A stretch of 64,000 nucleotides of DNA from Favolaschia claudopus (taxonomy: Eukaryota; Basidiomycota; Agaricomycetes; Agaricales; Mycenaceae), in assembly GCA_037176885.1 (NCBI GenBank), contig JAWWNJ010000032.1, positions 124,001 through 188,000 on the forward strand, read 5' to 3'. The stretch's first letter is position 1; each line of letters begins with the position of its first letter. Below are positions 22,106 to 33,702 of this stretch, piece after piece. The position numbers were made by a program, and so were the translations under genes. The notes under the pieces are model-generated. The model did not search any database. It was not told the DNA's origin and saw only the letters and a list, made by a program, of their open reading frames with translations.

Positions 22106-25100
22106 ATGTGGGAACGGACGCTTCAGGATCTCATTCGTGGCCTGCGCGCCAACAAAAAGGATGAATCGAAATTCATAGCCAAAGCCGTCGATGAAATCCG
22201 GAAGGAGATTAAGAGCGACGATATGGAGCTCAAAGCCGGCGCCGTCCTCAAGCTTACTTATGTGCGACCACGCTTTATAAAATGCTCGATCCGGTCTAAT
22301 GATTCCGCTAGCTGGACATGCTTGGTTATGACATGAATTGGGCCTCATTCCATGTTGTCGAGGTTATGTCTTCCCCGAGGTTCCATCTCAAAAGCGTCGG
22401 ATATCTTGCGGCCGTGCAATCCTTCGACCAGGAGACTGACGTACTCATGCTCACCACGAATCTGCTGAAGAAGGTCAGCCAACCGAACTTCACGGTGAAC
22501 GATGAATTTATGAAACGTATCAGGATATGACATCCTTGCCTACGGATGTTTCTGTTGCGCTGAATGGTCTCTCGCATATCGTTACGCCAGATTTGGCTCG
22601 CGACCTCTCACCTGAATTAATCACAATGTTGACGCATTCACGGGCCCATATACGCAAACGGGCTATCCTGGTGTTGTACAAGGTCATGACAAAATATCCA
22701 GAGGTTACGCCGCAGGCCGTTGCGAAGCTTAAGGACAAATTAGATGACCCGGACCCAGGTGCGTGGAGAGATTCGTGGTTCAAAGCCGTTCACTCAAATC
22801 ACACATCTTAGGCGTTGTCGCTTCAACAGTGAATGTTCTCTGTGAATTAGCACGACGCAATCCGGAGGACTACCTGACTCTCGCTCCTCAGCTATTCCAT
22901 CTCCTTACCACGGCTACAAACAACTGGATGCTCATTAAAATCGTGAAGTTGGTCAGTTCCGGCCTCCCTGGCAGCTTGACATTCAATTCGATATTAATAC
23001 CCGCGCTGATAGTTTGGAAGCCTCTGCCCACACGAACCACGCCTTGTAAGGAAGCTACAACCTCCCATCACAGATCTCATCTCGACAACTCCTGCCATTT
23101 CGTTGTTGTATGAGTGTGTTCACACTTGTATCATCGGTGGGATGCTGCAAGGGTCTTCAGGAGACTCATTAGCAAGGATGTGCGTTTCGAAGCTTGCTGC
23201 ATTCATACAGGATGCGGATCAAAACTGTAGGTGCACGGTCAATCTTTTCTTCCTCTCATGTTGAGTTTATCTAAAAGTGAAGTACATCGCACTCTTGGCG
23301 TTGGTCAAGATTGTGCCTTCCCATCCCCATCTACTTGCAGAATACCAGGACACTATCCTCTCCAGCGTAAACGATCAAGACATCAGCATACGAATGCGAG
23401 CACTCGATCTCGTCTCTGCCATGGTACGCGTTGGATTAGTGTTAGTCGATTTTTCTAACATTTGCTCAGGTCTCTCCGAACAACCTGCAGTCCATCGTAC
23501 AGCAAGTACTATCCCACTTGGTTTCAGACACGTCTTCGTCGACAGCACCCACCGCTGCTCAGTCTCTGGCCCAGCATACAATACCTGGCTCACCCACTAC
23601 TACGCATATCTCACCGAGTCAATCACCTGCATACCGTCTCGTTCTTTCGCAGCGGATCCTGAACATGTGCCAACAGTCCATGTACGAGAATGTCACAAAC
23701 TTCGAGTGGTATCTCTCTGTATTGGTTGATCTGGCTCATATCGCCAATGTCGACATAGGATCACAGATACGAGACCAGCTCGTCGATGTTGTGGGGCGAG
23801 TCAAGGGAGTTCGACGATATGCTGTGAAACTCATGTATACCTTGTTATGCGACGATACCATGTTACACAATGCTCGCGATGAAGGTAGTTGCTCAGAAGT
23901 ACTCTGGGCTGCTGCTTGGATATGCGGAGAGTATTGCAGGTGAGATCTTACGGTCATCTCGGGCTAATCTGTTATGATACTTCTCTAGCGAGCTTTCCGA
24001 GTCACAAAAGCTTTTGCCGTATCTTCTTCAACCAGAAATCGCGACGCTCCATCCAGACATAATTGCTGTCTATATACAAGCAACGTCCAAAATATTTGGA
24101 TATTGGGCCGCTGAGATAGCTCAGAGATGGGACGACGACGATCTCCAAGAGGTTCAGAGTACGGTCGAATTAATTCTCGGTCGTGCCCGCCAATTTGTCA
24201 GCAGTGCAGATGTTGAGGTGCAAGAAAGGGTCAGTCGTTTGTGTTCCTCTACAATATTGTAGCTGACTTTCTTCAGGCGGCCAATACAGTCCAGCTGTTC
24301 GGCTTCATCCAAGCCGACTTGAAAGCATATAAACCGAAGTCAGCCGACAATCCCTTCTCAGAGGCCTCGTCCTCTTTCGACCCGATAGGAGGGGAGCCTC
24401 GGTTCCCGAAAAGCCTGTTCCTTCTCCAACCTTTACATGAAGCATATGAGCTCAACCCTGTGGCTCTCACCGCTCAGGCAAGCGTTCCCATACCAGATGG
24501 GCTAGATCTCGATGCCTGGATCGTCCCTCCCCCGCAAGAGCCGGTTGTAGCCATTGAACCCGACTACGAAGCTAAAGCTCGGAAGATCAAGAAGGGCAAG
24601 GCCAAAGAAGTGAACGGTAATAAAGTCAAGAATGGGAAGAAAAAGCACAAGGAAGAGGGTAACGGAGTCGTGCTGATCTCTCGAGAGCCAGAAGACGAGA
24701 TAGAGAATGCCGAGGAGAGGGAACGGGTGGGTTCTTGAAGTTGTGGATAACCTGTGACTGACAGATCTCCCACAGCGCATTGCAGAGCGGCGAGAACGAT
24801 TGCGCGATGATCCATACTATATCATGGACGACAAACCTTCCACCTCGAAGCGGGTTGACGACATCGACTCGATACCGGTCGTTCGACTGGACGACATGCC
24901 TTCTCTCGCAGGTAAGCTGCTGGTTTTGCACCAACTCAATGTGAAAAAATATGACACGTTGAACGTCAGGCATCGACGATAGTCGAAAACTGCCATCTCT
25001 CAAGGGGGATTACGCCTCTCCCACCTCCTACGTGATTGACAGAGACGGTGAAATGCCAGAGGGAGCCGTCGCACCCTCCCCGCAAATAGCTACACCGCGG

Positions 25101-25286
25101 ACTCCTCTGTCCCGCCAACACACTCCGACCCCGATCTCGGCTTTCCCTCAGTACGAGGTCGAGGACGAGGTGAGAACGAGCACACCGGAACCAATACAAG
25201 TCACTCGAACCAAAAAGAAAACACCCGGGAAGAAAAAACGGACAAAAGACAACAGTAGCGTTCTTCCAGACTCATCTAATCCATAG
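22106..25286 (+). CDS. APL5: AP-3 adaptor complex, delta subunit
   Basis: Starts MWERTLQDLIRGLRANK at ATG 22106 and ends at TAG 25284-25286. Successive exons follow the order of the AP-3 delta trunk: LGYDMNWASFHVVEVM, LAAVQSFDQETDVLMLTTN, LTPDLARDLSP-like and YKVMTKYPEVTPQAV segments, then NNWMLIKIVKL and LADVVGRVKGVRRY-like segments. A charged Lys/Glu-rich hinge (KKGKAKEVNGNKVKNGKK) and a basic tail follow. AP-3 delta is the large subunit of the adaptor that sorts cargo from the Golgi or endosome to the vacuole. There are at least eleven exons. I saw no disruption, although not every junction was fixed. Confidence 0.85.
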
Positions 25287-25519
25287 CATTCGATGTGTAT
25301 ATTATATTGTCGACAGTATACAGAAAGCGGAGGGGAATGATGGATGAGGAAGGCGGGAGCGCCAGATACAACCTTGCGGAACGGTAAATACGAACCCAAG
25401 GACCAGGATAATTGTATTATTAGGAGTGCAGAGACGTTCAAAAATATGCTGATGTGGAGGGGAGAGAGGCATACGGTTCAGTCCACACAACAGGAACCTG
25501 AAAGCGACATGCTAGCCAG

Positions 25520-27666
25520 TCACCGATCGTCTTCGACGTGCTCGACAGAGTCCACGATCTCGTTCACTAGCTCCATCGTCACACCGGGGATAATCCTCTC
25601 TGCGTCCGTGAAGGCCCGCTGAAGAGCGCTCAATGCTACCCGTGCCTCCTGCGAAGAGACTCGAGGGAAAAGCTAGGGAATTTATGTGAGAATAGAAGAA
25701 AGGCTAGTGAGAAGAGAAACGCCTACAGAAGCAATGGCCGGCAATATGACCGAGTCGAGCATGGTTGTATCTGGCAGATCATCTTCTAACTGTACCTGGT
25801 TCAGCTTATCTGATAACTGCGCTGCTCCCGGGGCATGACCGTAGTCTGTGTACTGATCGTCGTACTCATCGTCATATTCGTCCGAAGGCTCCCGCGGGAC
25901 AGAGACAGAGGAGTGCTGGCTATTTCTCACGTTGTCGGCGGGCATATGCCGCACTGTTGCCTGTTGGTCGACGCGGCGAGGTTGGGCAGGTGAAGGAGGT
26001 AGAGGCGGCAGTTCCCTTTGATCTGCCCCTCCTTTGACGGTGATTGACGAATTCGTGGAGAGGTAGGAGGACCCTCCTGAGCCTGACGAGCCGTCGGAAC
26101 GTCTGGTACCATTGTTTTCCCAGGTGAGGGGCGGTCCAGAGACCTGGACTGGGTTCTGATGAGCTCGTCCAACGGTAGCAGCGTGGCGAACGGTCCCAAA
26201 GTCCCACAGGTCCTCGGGATCCCCACTTGCCGGTCTGTGTAGTGGTCAGTATGCTACAATAAAAGAGCGGTCGTCGGACAACATACAGATCTGACGCAGA
26301 GTGATGATCTTCCTCGTCGTGCCTATCCCCACCCTCGGCCTTCCATCGCTCGTGGCGTTCTATGAGTTCCGTCAAGTAGCTCGTCTTCTTGGCCATTCGG
26401 ATGAATTTGTGCTTCAACAAATCCCGAGCCGAGGGACGCTATGAGGATAGTTTGAATATATGATGTACAAATAACCTGTGGAACTGACATCGCGTGGATC
26501 TCGTTGCAGACAATACGATACAAATTCTCGGAAAGGTTTGGAAAAATTGCCATCGAGAACGGGAGGAGGGTTTTTGGGGATAAGGAATAAGACCTTTGTA
26601 AAATGAGCGGTTGCCAGAGGACACTCATAAGATTAACGCACTTTCATTGGGTGTAGCTCGGCGTATGGAGGCTCGCCTTTAGCCAACTCTATCGCAGTGA
26701 TACCCAAACTCCAGATATCAGCCTTGTGATCATATCCACTCTGCTTGATGACCTCGGGAGACATCCAATACGGTGTGCCCACAAAAGTATTTTTCTTTGC
26801 AGAAAGTGTACCGGAAAGCTGTCCCGATACTCCGAAGTCGGCGAGTTTGACTTCGCCTCCAGCGGATAGAAGAATATTGGCGGCTTCACACACGATTGAG
26901 TGCCAGAGAAAATGATGTAAATATAAAGCAACGTACCCTTGATGTCCCGGTGAAGTTTTCCTTCACTGTGTAGATATTCGAGGCCCCGCAACAATTCTCT
27001 GACAATGATGGCGATATATTCTTCCCTAAAAACACCCGGCTTCATCTGGAACCGGGGTCAGGTTGAATAGAGTTCACCAGGAAAGTCGGTTGACTCACCA
27101 AATCCGAGCATGAACCTCCCGAGCAATACCTAGAACAAATCAGGACAACAAAGGAAGAAGCACCAGCGTCCGACTAACTCCATGACTATCCACAGATTGG
27201 ATCCTTTCAAATATGATCCATGATATCTGAACAAAGGGATAAACCTGAGAGCACGCGACGAGAGGCAGAACGCACTTGGTGACGTGAGGCGAGTCCAACT
27301 GGGAGAGAATTTGTATCTCCTGCTGAATATCCTCTATCTCATCCTCAGCACTCTCTAAGTCGATGATCTTGATCGCTACAGTCTTTTGCGTTCTCTTGTC
27401 GTATCTGGACGGGGAGCGCGTTACCAAAAATAGGAGCACCATCGGCGAGATCCCGCACCCTTTATACACCTCACCGAACGAGCCCTTGCCTGGAACGATG
27501 GCAGAAGAAATGATGAGTGCAACGGAGGACGAAGCGATGGCAAAGTGAACGCACCGATCCGGTCCTGCTTGACATAGAACTCTTCTGGATCCTGATGCTG
27601 CGAGTCCTACAGAGGAGGGTCTACGCGTCAGATGTGAAGCGATTACACGTCGCGAGGACGGACCAT
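25520..27666 (-). CDS. GCK-III/STE20-type Ser/Thr kinase (MST3/Nak1-like)
   Basis: A short first exon, ATG at 27666 (MVRPRD), joins to [18 protein letters not shown]. Kinase motifs in order: Gly loop [47 protein letters not shown], the STE20 signature [11 protein letters not shown], and [13 protein letters not shown]. After the kinase domain ([12 protein letters not shown]) come a Pro/Ser-rich linker, an Asp/Tyr stretch ([18 protein letters not shown]) and a helical end ([18 protein letters not shown]) that ends at the stop at 25520-25522. This end fits the dimerisation region of GCK-III kinases that binds PDCD10-like partners. Likely role: cell polarity or morphogenesis, from the family. Confidence 0.85.
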
Positions 27667-28128
27667 GTCGAGAAAGAAGCAGCCACTTGGAAGCTATGTA
27701 AGGCAGAGGAATATAACGGGTTCGTGTCACGTCGTAAGTCGTTGGGCGTGGGCGTTTACGGAGGGCGATGTACAAGGAGAGTAGACTGAGATTATTGCAG
27801 CGAGAAAAGAGCCGAGACGAAGAGAAAGAGAAAGAAAAGGAAGAGAATATGACGGCTGAAAGCAAGTTGGTACAACCCCTCCTAGCTTCAACTCAAAACA
27901 TCGCCAAAGACCTTATTCGGCTGCCTCTCCGTTTCAAACCATTACACTCTTATTCCCTTACTCTCCGTCGCGACGCGACCTCCGCCTCATGGCTATCGCG
28001 AAACATAGAAATATGTATAAAGCAGGCATAGTCCTATACCACCCGCAGCAGCACACCAGTGTTTCAACAATATTTCACATGAGTCCTATCGCCGACTCGA
28101 GAGGTGACGTCCTTGCAACCCTAAAGCC
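27667..28128. other. Promoter/5' region of the kinase gene
   Basis: 462 bp without a supported gene. On the minus (coding) strand it holds a long pyrimidine tract, seen as purine-rich plus-strand sequence at about 27796-27848. CT-rich tracts near transcription starts are common in fungal promoters. Confidence 0.4.
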
Positions 28129-28695
28129 TCATGCCGTGCCTTGATAACCCCCACGCTCGTACACCGGCGCCGGATCTAACGTGCTCTTGGAATCGTCTGA
28201 CCGGCTGTACGTTGCAGCGACGACAGCACCCTTCTCAATCTCATCGTCGGAACAACTTACACCTCTTGTCATTGTCAGCGGAATCATGATAGGAGGTAGC
28301 AGGGGGATGGCAGCAAGTGTCGGCGGACGGCGAGGCAGTTTGTTGGCGTCCTTTTCTTCCTGTTCGCGCAACTGCCCGAACGCAGCTTCGGTGAGTCCAT
28401 CATATCCGAACCCCAGGCCCAAAAGCCGTGTCTTTGCCTTCTTCGCCTCTTCTTTCCTAGCTGTCCATTCGAGGAATCGTCGGCGCAGGGAAGGTCCAAA
28501 TAGAAAGATGGCGGCGGTCCAGAGTCCGAGTAGCAGAACCGAGAGCAGCGCGATAACAATCCAGGCGTCCATCGGAACTTGAGTACGGCGTCTTGCCGGT
28601 GCATGAAAGGCCGGCGAGGTCGAGGACGGTGCAGCGTGATAAGAATATAGGAAGGGTGTTGCAGCAGGATCGTTTCTTCGAAGGAATGGGCTCAT
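28129..28695 (-). CDS. Small single-pass membrane protein, unknown
   Basis: A single-exon frame of 188 residues from MSPFLRRNDPAATP at 28695. One transmembrane segment (WIVIALLSVLLLGLWTAAIF, residues about 45-65) is followed by a basic stretch (FGPSLRRRFLEW) and a helical charged region with LLGLGFGYDGL. A Pro-rich and acidic C-terminal tail ends the protein. There is no signal peptide; the Arg/Lys-rich side after the membrane span suggests the C-terminus is cytosolic. The frame also extends upstream to 28971, but that part lacks protein-like composition. I do not recognise the family. Confidence 0.6.
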   Translation of the reverse strand: MSPFLRRNDPAATPFLYSYHAAPSSTSPAFHAPARRRTQVPMDAWIVIALLSVLLLGLWTAAIFLFGPSLRRRFLEWTARKEEAKKAKTRLLGLGFGYDGLTEAAFGQLREQEEKDANKLPRRPPTLAAIPLLPPIMIPLTMTRGVSCSDDEIEKGAVVAATYSRSDDSKSTLDPAPVYERGGYQGTA

Positions 28696-29388
28696 AGTCG
28701 TGGAGGGAGTCCAAGAAAATGCGCCTCGTGCGGGGGTAACGATTTGGCAGAAAAAGTCGCAGACGTTGAAGTGGATAGTGTACGTGTAGATTATAAGGGG
28801 GAAGTAGAGTTCGAACGAAAGATGAGGGTTTGAGGCAAAACAACAAATTGTCGGCGCATCAAAATTTCTCCACAAATGGCAAGTACGTTCATGAGACAAC
28901 AGATTTTCACGTCCTCGGTTTTCAACGGAGAGATCGCCACACTCGAATGCTCTACACCATGGTACGCCCATAAAACCACCGCCCCGCCGGCACTTTTTGT
29001 GTCTAACCTTCTTTCAAAAGGCAATCACGAACCAAGACTCGGGAAAACTCTATCACTCCCAGCCAAGTCAACGCGCCGAACCCACGGACCCACCAGCGTG
29101 GGTCAAGATTCAAATACCCGCAAAAGAAAGCTGCAGCAGCTGGCGAGTGCATAAAATAGGCCGAAGGGCGTCCGGAACGCGCACTGATGCATGCTGTGTT
29201 GTGTATGATACAGTAGTCCGTGAGACGAGACAGCAACCCCCCAAGCCTAGGCACCTCGGTTGGGTCTAGTTTGTTTAATTTATTGCTACCTGGAAAAGAA
29301 AAAAATCTTTGTGAAACCGAGTAAAAATGACGAAATGACTTGGCGCGCACATACATATGTGAATGAATGATTTCCTTCCTTGCATAAG
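28696..29388. other. Intergenic region, no gene seen
   Basis: 693 bp between the start of the small membrane protein gene and the stop of the CDF gene. Two minus-strand open frames (28791-29024, 29003-29356) have no recognisable motif and overlap each other, so I treat them as chance. The promoter of the membrane protein gene should be here. Confidence 0.4.
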
Positions 29389-31392
29389 TTATGATGATTT
29401 GCTGGCGCGAGTGGTTAGTATTGCGGGTGGTATAATTTTTCGATGTTCCTAAAGTACATACAACGCGAATGAGGATTCATTCGATCGAATGCGTTAAAGC
29501 ACGAAGGGTCTAAAGCTCACCGGGGTATGCGTTGTTTCATAATCGACATGTACAAATGCCCGCTCGACATTGGGCAACACTTCGATTTTTTCTTGCAGCG
29601 ATTGGCTGAGGTCGTGTGCCTTCCACAGTGGCGTGTTGGTATTCATTACAATGTCAATCTCGACAAAATAGTCCTAACGAACGCAAGGGGTCAGGTCAGC
29701 ATGAGTCTGCATCAAAACCACGATGATCGCAACCCACAGGACCACTCTAAGCATAAGAGGATTCAATCAGCGGTGCAAACACTCGTGGAGGCGAAGCAAG
29801 CACTGACATGGTAGGCTCTCACAGTGTCGATTTTATCAATCTCCGGGCTGAACGTCGCGGATTTGTAAACCAGGAGTTGGAGAAAGTCGTGTGACGCAGA
29901 TTTCCCCGCCAGGAGTTCAAATTGGGTGTATATTGTCCTTCCCCAAGACACTACGACACCAAGTGCAATCTAAAGAGAGAGAGAGACCGTTAGTGCAATG
30001 TCATATGTCGCAGTCGGCAGGGGGTCCTCACGATGATAGCACCCATTGGATCTAGCCCTGAGGTGTGGAATGAGTTTGAGTTTGAGACGCGCTTGTTTGA
30101 AGAGAACGAAACACTGACACCACCGAAGCTTACTGCCTCCAGTTGACATGAGTATGCCTGCGGAAAATTAGCGGTTAGATGCGGGGTCAGCAGTACCCAA
30201 AGCGAGCAATGATATAATATATACTAACCGAACCCATTGATCCATAAATCATTTCTGTGATCTTCCCAGAGCACAAGAACCTGACTAGACTTCTTTCGAA
30301 GCGAGAAACAGTAGATAAAGAGCACAAGTTTGACGGCTGACGGTCAAAATTAATTTTACATCGAGAATAAAACAGAGTTCTATTTTTAGAAAACACGATA
30401 CCTAATGCTGCAGCCACCGCGAGGATGGAGGGTAAGTGGAACTCTTTTAAATCGTCATTTCGCTTCGTGATTAGTGATTGAGTTGATTCGACGATGACAA
30501 CGAGGTTGACGGAACCCATTCTGTGATTTGTGGTGAATAGAGACCCTAGAATAAGTTGGATTCGGGTACGAACAGGAAACCTAGAATGTAAGGAACCAAA
30601 TTCAGAGCGATTCAGGACATGGAAAGGTAGGATTCACCATAAACGATATTCCCTATGGTTTCTAATCGTGCACCACCGACGGGCCAATCGTTAGCATTCA
30701 GCTTGTCCGCTTTTTTGTGCAACCAAAATAAGAGGATGTTGCTTCCAATGTCGAATATTGCATCAATTGCAGTGGCCAGTAATGATAAGGACAGTGATGA
30801 CACTGCGGCATACACTGGAAGGAAGTTCTAGATTCAAAAGCCGTTTAAAGATACTGAGCGTAGCTCACATTGTAGGACACAGAGACAAAAGTTGGCGATC
30901 AAACTGGCCCAAACGGCAATTTTAACCTGGAAGTGAATGTTCTGAAAACTGGTAACGAAGAAAATTTATACTGACGGGCAGACGAGCAGCAGCCTCATCG
31001 ATTCGGGCATCGGATGTATGCTCATCCATCGGCTTCAGTAGCGACTCGATGAGCTTGTTGAATTTTGCACGAGAATCAATTCAAAAAAGTTCGGACCGCG
31101 TTGAACATTTGCCCACCGTATTTTGGTTCCCGTGGTACGCGGCAAGCCGCTTGCCCTTCTTGCGGCGTCGCAGCTCATCGATTTCGGCTGGCGTCTTTAA
31201 CGAGTGTCTGAAGTGAAATGGGTCCTCAACAGCAGCACGCTCCAGATCCACATTTGCGGATTGGTGATCAGGTACCACTGTATCGGAGGCCTTTGGTGAC
31301 GTTAGGTGCGATGGATTTGAAGGCGAAAAAGTAGAGACCCTGAAGGCAGGGGACCCATTGGAGGTCGAAACCGATGCCTTTTCGTCGACCAT
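29389..31392 (-). CDS. Cation diffusion facilitator metal transporter
   Basis: Starts MVDEKASVSTSNGS at 31392. A hydrophilic N-terminal domain ends in a basic block (IDELRRRKKGKRLAAYH). The CDF membrane domain follows, with IAVWASLIANFCLCVLQ, the Asp-containing AIDAIFDIGSNILLFW, and WPVGGARLETIGNIVYG. A second metal-site helix reads LWEDHRNDLWINGFG (DxxxD). The C-terminal cytoplasmic domain carries YFVEIDIVMNTNTPLWKAHD and ends after VHVDYETTHTP|EHRKII at a stop at 29389-29391. The Asp-based site resembles manganese- or iron-type CDFs rather than zinc-type ones, but the metal is inference. About nine short introns; one near 29970 contains a GA microsatellite. Confidence 0.8.
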
Positions 31393-31702
31393 GACGGTTG
31401 GAGGACCGCGGGAACTAGACGAGGTCGAGGGCGATTAGATACCTTGAGATATTCTATGACCCAGGGTAGCGGTAAGAGATCTCCGATGAGAACCAGAACA
31501 AAGGCGATGGAAGGGCGTACCAAGGCGTTGGGTCGGGAGCAGTTTTCTGGAAACTACAACCTCTCAGCCAACTCTCAACTGTACTCGAGCTCAACGGCGA
31601 CGACGTAGAGCAGAAGAACGAAACGTCGTGGTGGTATCAAGCCAAGCCGCCACCAGCTTATCTCCGTTCTCGTTTACCGCCATTTGGCCGCAGCAAAACA
31701 CT
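31393..31702. promoter_or_regulatory. Divergent promoter, CDF transporter / small membrane protein
   Basis: 310 bp between divergent start codons. A minus-strand hydrophobic frame (31413-31523) is open but has no ATG, so it is not called. No clear TATA box. Confidence 0.35.
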
Positions 31703-32037
31703 ATGCAAACACCCAGTCAAGACATGGCTACGCTTGTCCCTGTGTTCATCGTGTTCGCGCTGCTACTGTAAATATTTTTCACCAGTCTCTGCGTCAGGTC
31801 GTGCCTTGGATTAACTGTGATTCTTCGTACAGCGCTGCATGTCTCTTCTGGTGTCTACTTGGTTCGTGCTTGGGCAATCCAATACTCCAATCCCTGCGGG
31901 ATGTTTGGGAGCATCTTGTGTTGAGCGCCAGAGCGGGCAGCGACCCTAGCCTTCAACGGCGGCGACGGGCGGCACAGGGCCGATTTTCTGAGGCGGACGA
32001 ATACGAGATGAACTATCGAGGCGAAAGGACGTACTGA
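31703..32037 (+). CDS. Short single-pass membrane protein, 89 aa
   Basis: Two exons, 31703-31767 and 31833-32037, with a GTAAAT...TACAG intron of 65 nt, join in frame to 89 residues. The join completes a hydrophobic segment, MATLVPVFIVFALLL then AACLFWCLLGSCL, which reads as one membrane span. A cytosol-like tail follows (RRRRAAQGRFSEADEYEMNY). Neither exon alone looks like a protein. I do not recognise the family. The precise phase match and the clean hydrophobic-then-charged layout are the reasons for calling it. Confidence 0.55.
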
Positions 32038-32116
32038 ACCAACAACTACTAAAATTCAATTTTTAATTGCGTCGATGAGGGACGCGATCGGCCGCCAGTT
32101 TGTTTGGCTTCGGGGG

Positions 32117-32122
32117 TATAAA
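32117..32122 (+). promoter_or_regulatory. TATA box of the secreted-protein gene
   Basis: TATAAA in a GC-rich surrounding, 120 bp upstream of the ATG at 32242, followed by a pyrimidine-rich leader. A strong TATA match suggests a well expressed or inducible gene. Confidence 0.5.
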
Positions 32123-32241
32123 TTCCGGCGCGTCAGCCACCCAGTCTTATCGCGCTTTTCTGTCTTGAACCACCATCATCTCTATCCTACAACTTGAACT
32201 ACATTTTTACTACCTCAACCAGTCTTTCACCCTATCCCACA

Positions 32242-33533
32242 ATGAAGTTACCCTCGAGCACCTCTGCCATTCTCGTGGCGACCCTGGCTATCTCTTCGTC
32301 TTCAACCACTCTCGCCGCCCCTACAAGTGGCGACCCGCCTAGTTCAGAAAGCCGTCTTACGACTCCCAACTCCCCTAGTCGCAACAGAGTCGCTGCTCGC
32401 CGAGGTTCGACTTCAGGAAGAGGCATTCGCCCGCTGAACATGCAACGCTCAATAGACGTGGCCCGCTCTGTAGGCGAGTACTTCTGTTCAACGCGCAACG
32501 CCATATTCTAACTTGTCCTGCAGTCAACAACGAACCTGAAGCTCGCGGCTTGCTCGATCCCTTGGGCTCTCTCCTCTGCCCTCTCGTCGACGTCGTAGTC
32601 AAATGTCCCCCCAAGGTTGGCTTGAGTGGCGGCAAGCAATCAGCGTTTGAAGACGAATTCGAAACAAGTGCAGCGCCATCACAATCAAGAACAGCAGCTA
32701 TCCAGAGTCTAGAGGCCGCACTCGTCATTCTCCGTAATCAAGAAGCGTCTTCGTACTCCCCCACCGACCCTTCTAACCCTCCCGACGACGCGCGTTTAGA
32801 CGATGGCGACGATGGCGACAGCGCCGGGTCCATAACTCCAGTAGACGATCCCACCGCACCCCAAGATGAGCCCAGCTCGTCAACCACCGTAGTCGACTAC
32901 ACTTCCACGGCGTCTTCCTCCGCACTCCCCTCGTCATCTGCGTCCGCATCTGCTTCTGCTGCTCTCTCCGCTTCTGCAGACGTGTCTGTAACTGCCGATT
33001 CCACACAAGCTACGGGTGTACCTGCCCGTCGTGATGCACCCTCCGCTCCCGCCCCCGTAGGCACTGTTGCAGGAACTCTCAGTTCAGTTACTGGTCCTAT
33101 TCAGGTTACCGCTGGTGGACTTGTCGCGAAGATCAAAGGCGTTCCTGGAAGCATCTTTGGGCGTCGTTGGGCAGCACGCTCCGCCCCCGTTCCCCCACCG
33201 GTACAACCCCCAGTTCCTGTCCCCGACCCCGCCGCTGCTGCCGGCCCTGCTGCCGCCGCACCTCCTCTGATCATTTCGGTCGTCGGTGGCACGCCAGCGA
33301 TGGGCGTCCTCGGAACCGTTCTTGGTGCTCCTGCCATAGGTATGGTTCCCGATTCTCCAGGTGGTGCAGTTTCCCCAGTCGTTGGAACGGCGGGAGGTGT
33401 GGGGAAGACGATACAATATACGGCGCCCAGCGCTGGCACTGTGAAGGGTGTTCCTGGAGTTGTCGTTGGCACGGGTCAAGGCGCCGGACAGATGGTGGTT
33501 GGCAAAGCTGGAGATGCCGCAGGCAATGCGTAG
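32242..33533 (+). CDS. Secreted Ala/Ser/Pro-rich low-complexity protein
   Basis: Starts MKLPSSTSAILVATLAIS with a signal peptide, probable cleavage near LAAPTSG (residues 25-29), and ends at TAG 33531-33533. An intron lies between about 32470 and 32523; a donor giving the correct phase is uncertain (GTTCAA at about 32486 is the only one that fits). The mature part has a short Cys-containing block (LLDPLGSLLCPLVDVVV), a Ser/Ala/Thr-rich middle, and a Gly/Val/Pro-rich end with repeated KGVPG units. Dibasic sites occur at AARRG, PARRDA and GRRWA. No enzyme domain is seen. It could be a cell-wall protein or a precursor cut by Kex2; family unknown. Confidence 0.65.
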
Positions 33534-33702
33534 ATTCGTTTCATGTATAGACTCGGGATGTATACCTGCTCGTTAAGCAAATTGATGGTTTTGTTGCACT
33601 TGCAATTATAATAGACGGAGATGATGGTCGTCTCCGCTACCACCGCTCTCTCTCTCTTAACTGTCACTGTCAGTGGCCCGTACGGTGCAGCGGAGCTCTA
33701 CC

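Noticed and set aside
29003..29356. 117-aa minus-strand open frame
   Set aside because: No recognisable domain, overlaps a second unrelated frame, and sits in a likely promoter/3' UTR interval.
31413..31523. Hydrophobic minus-strand frame upstream of the CDF gene
   Set aside because: It is membrane-like but has no ATG, its frame does not join the CDF start, and no intron of normal size links it to either neighbour.
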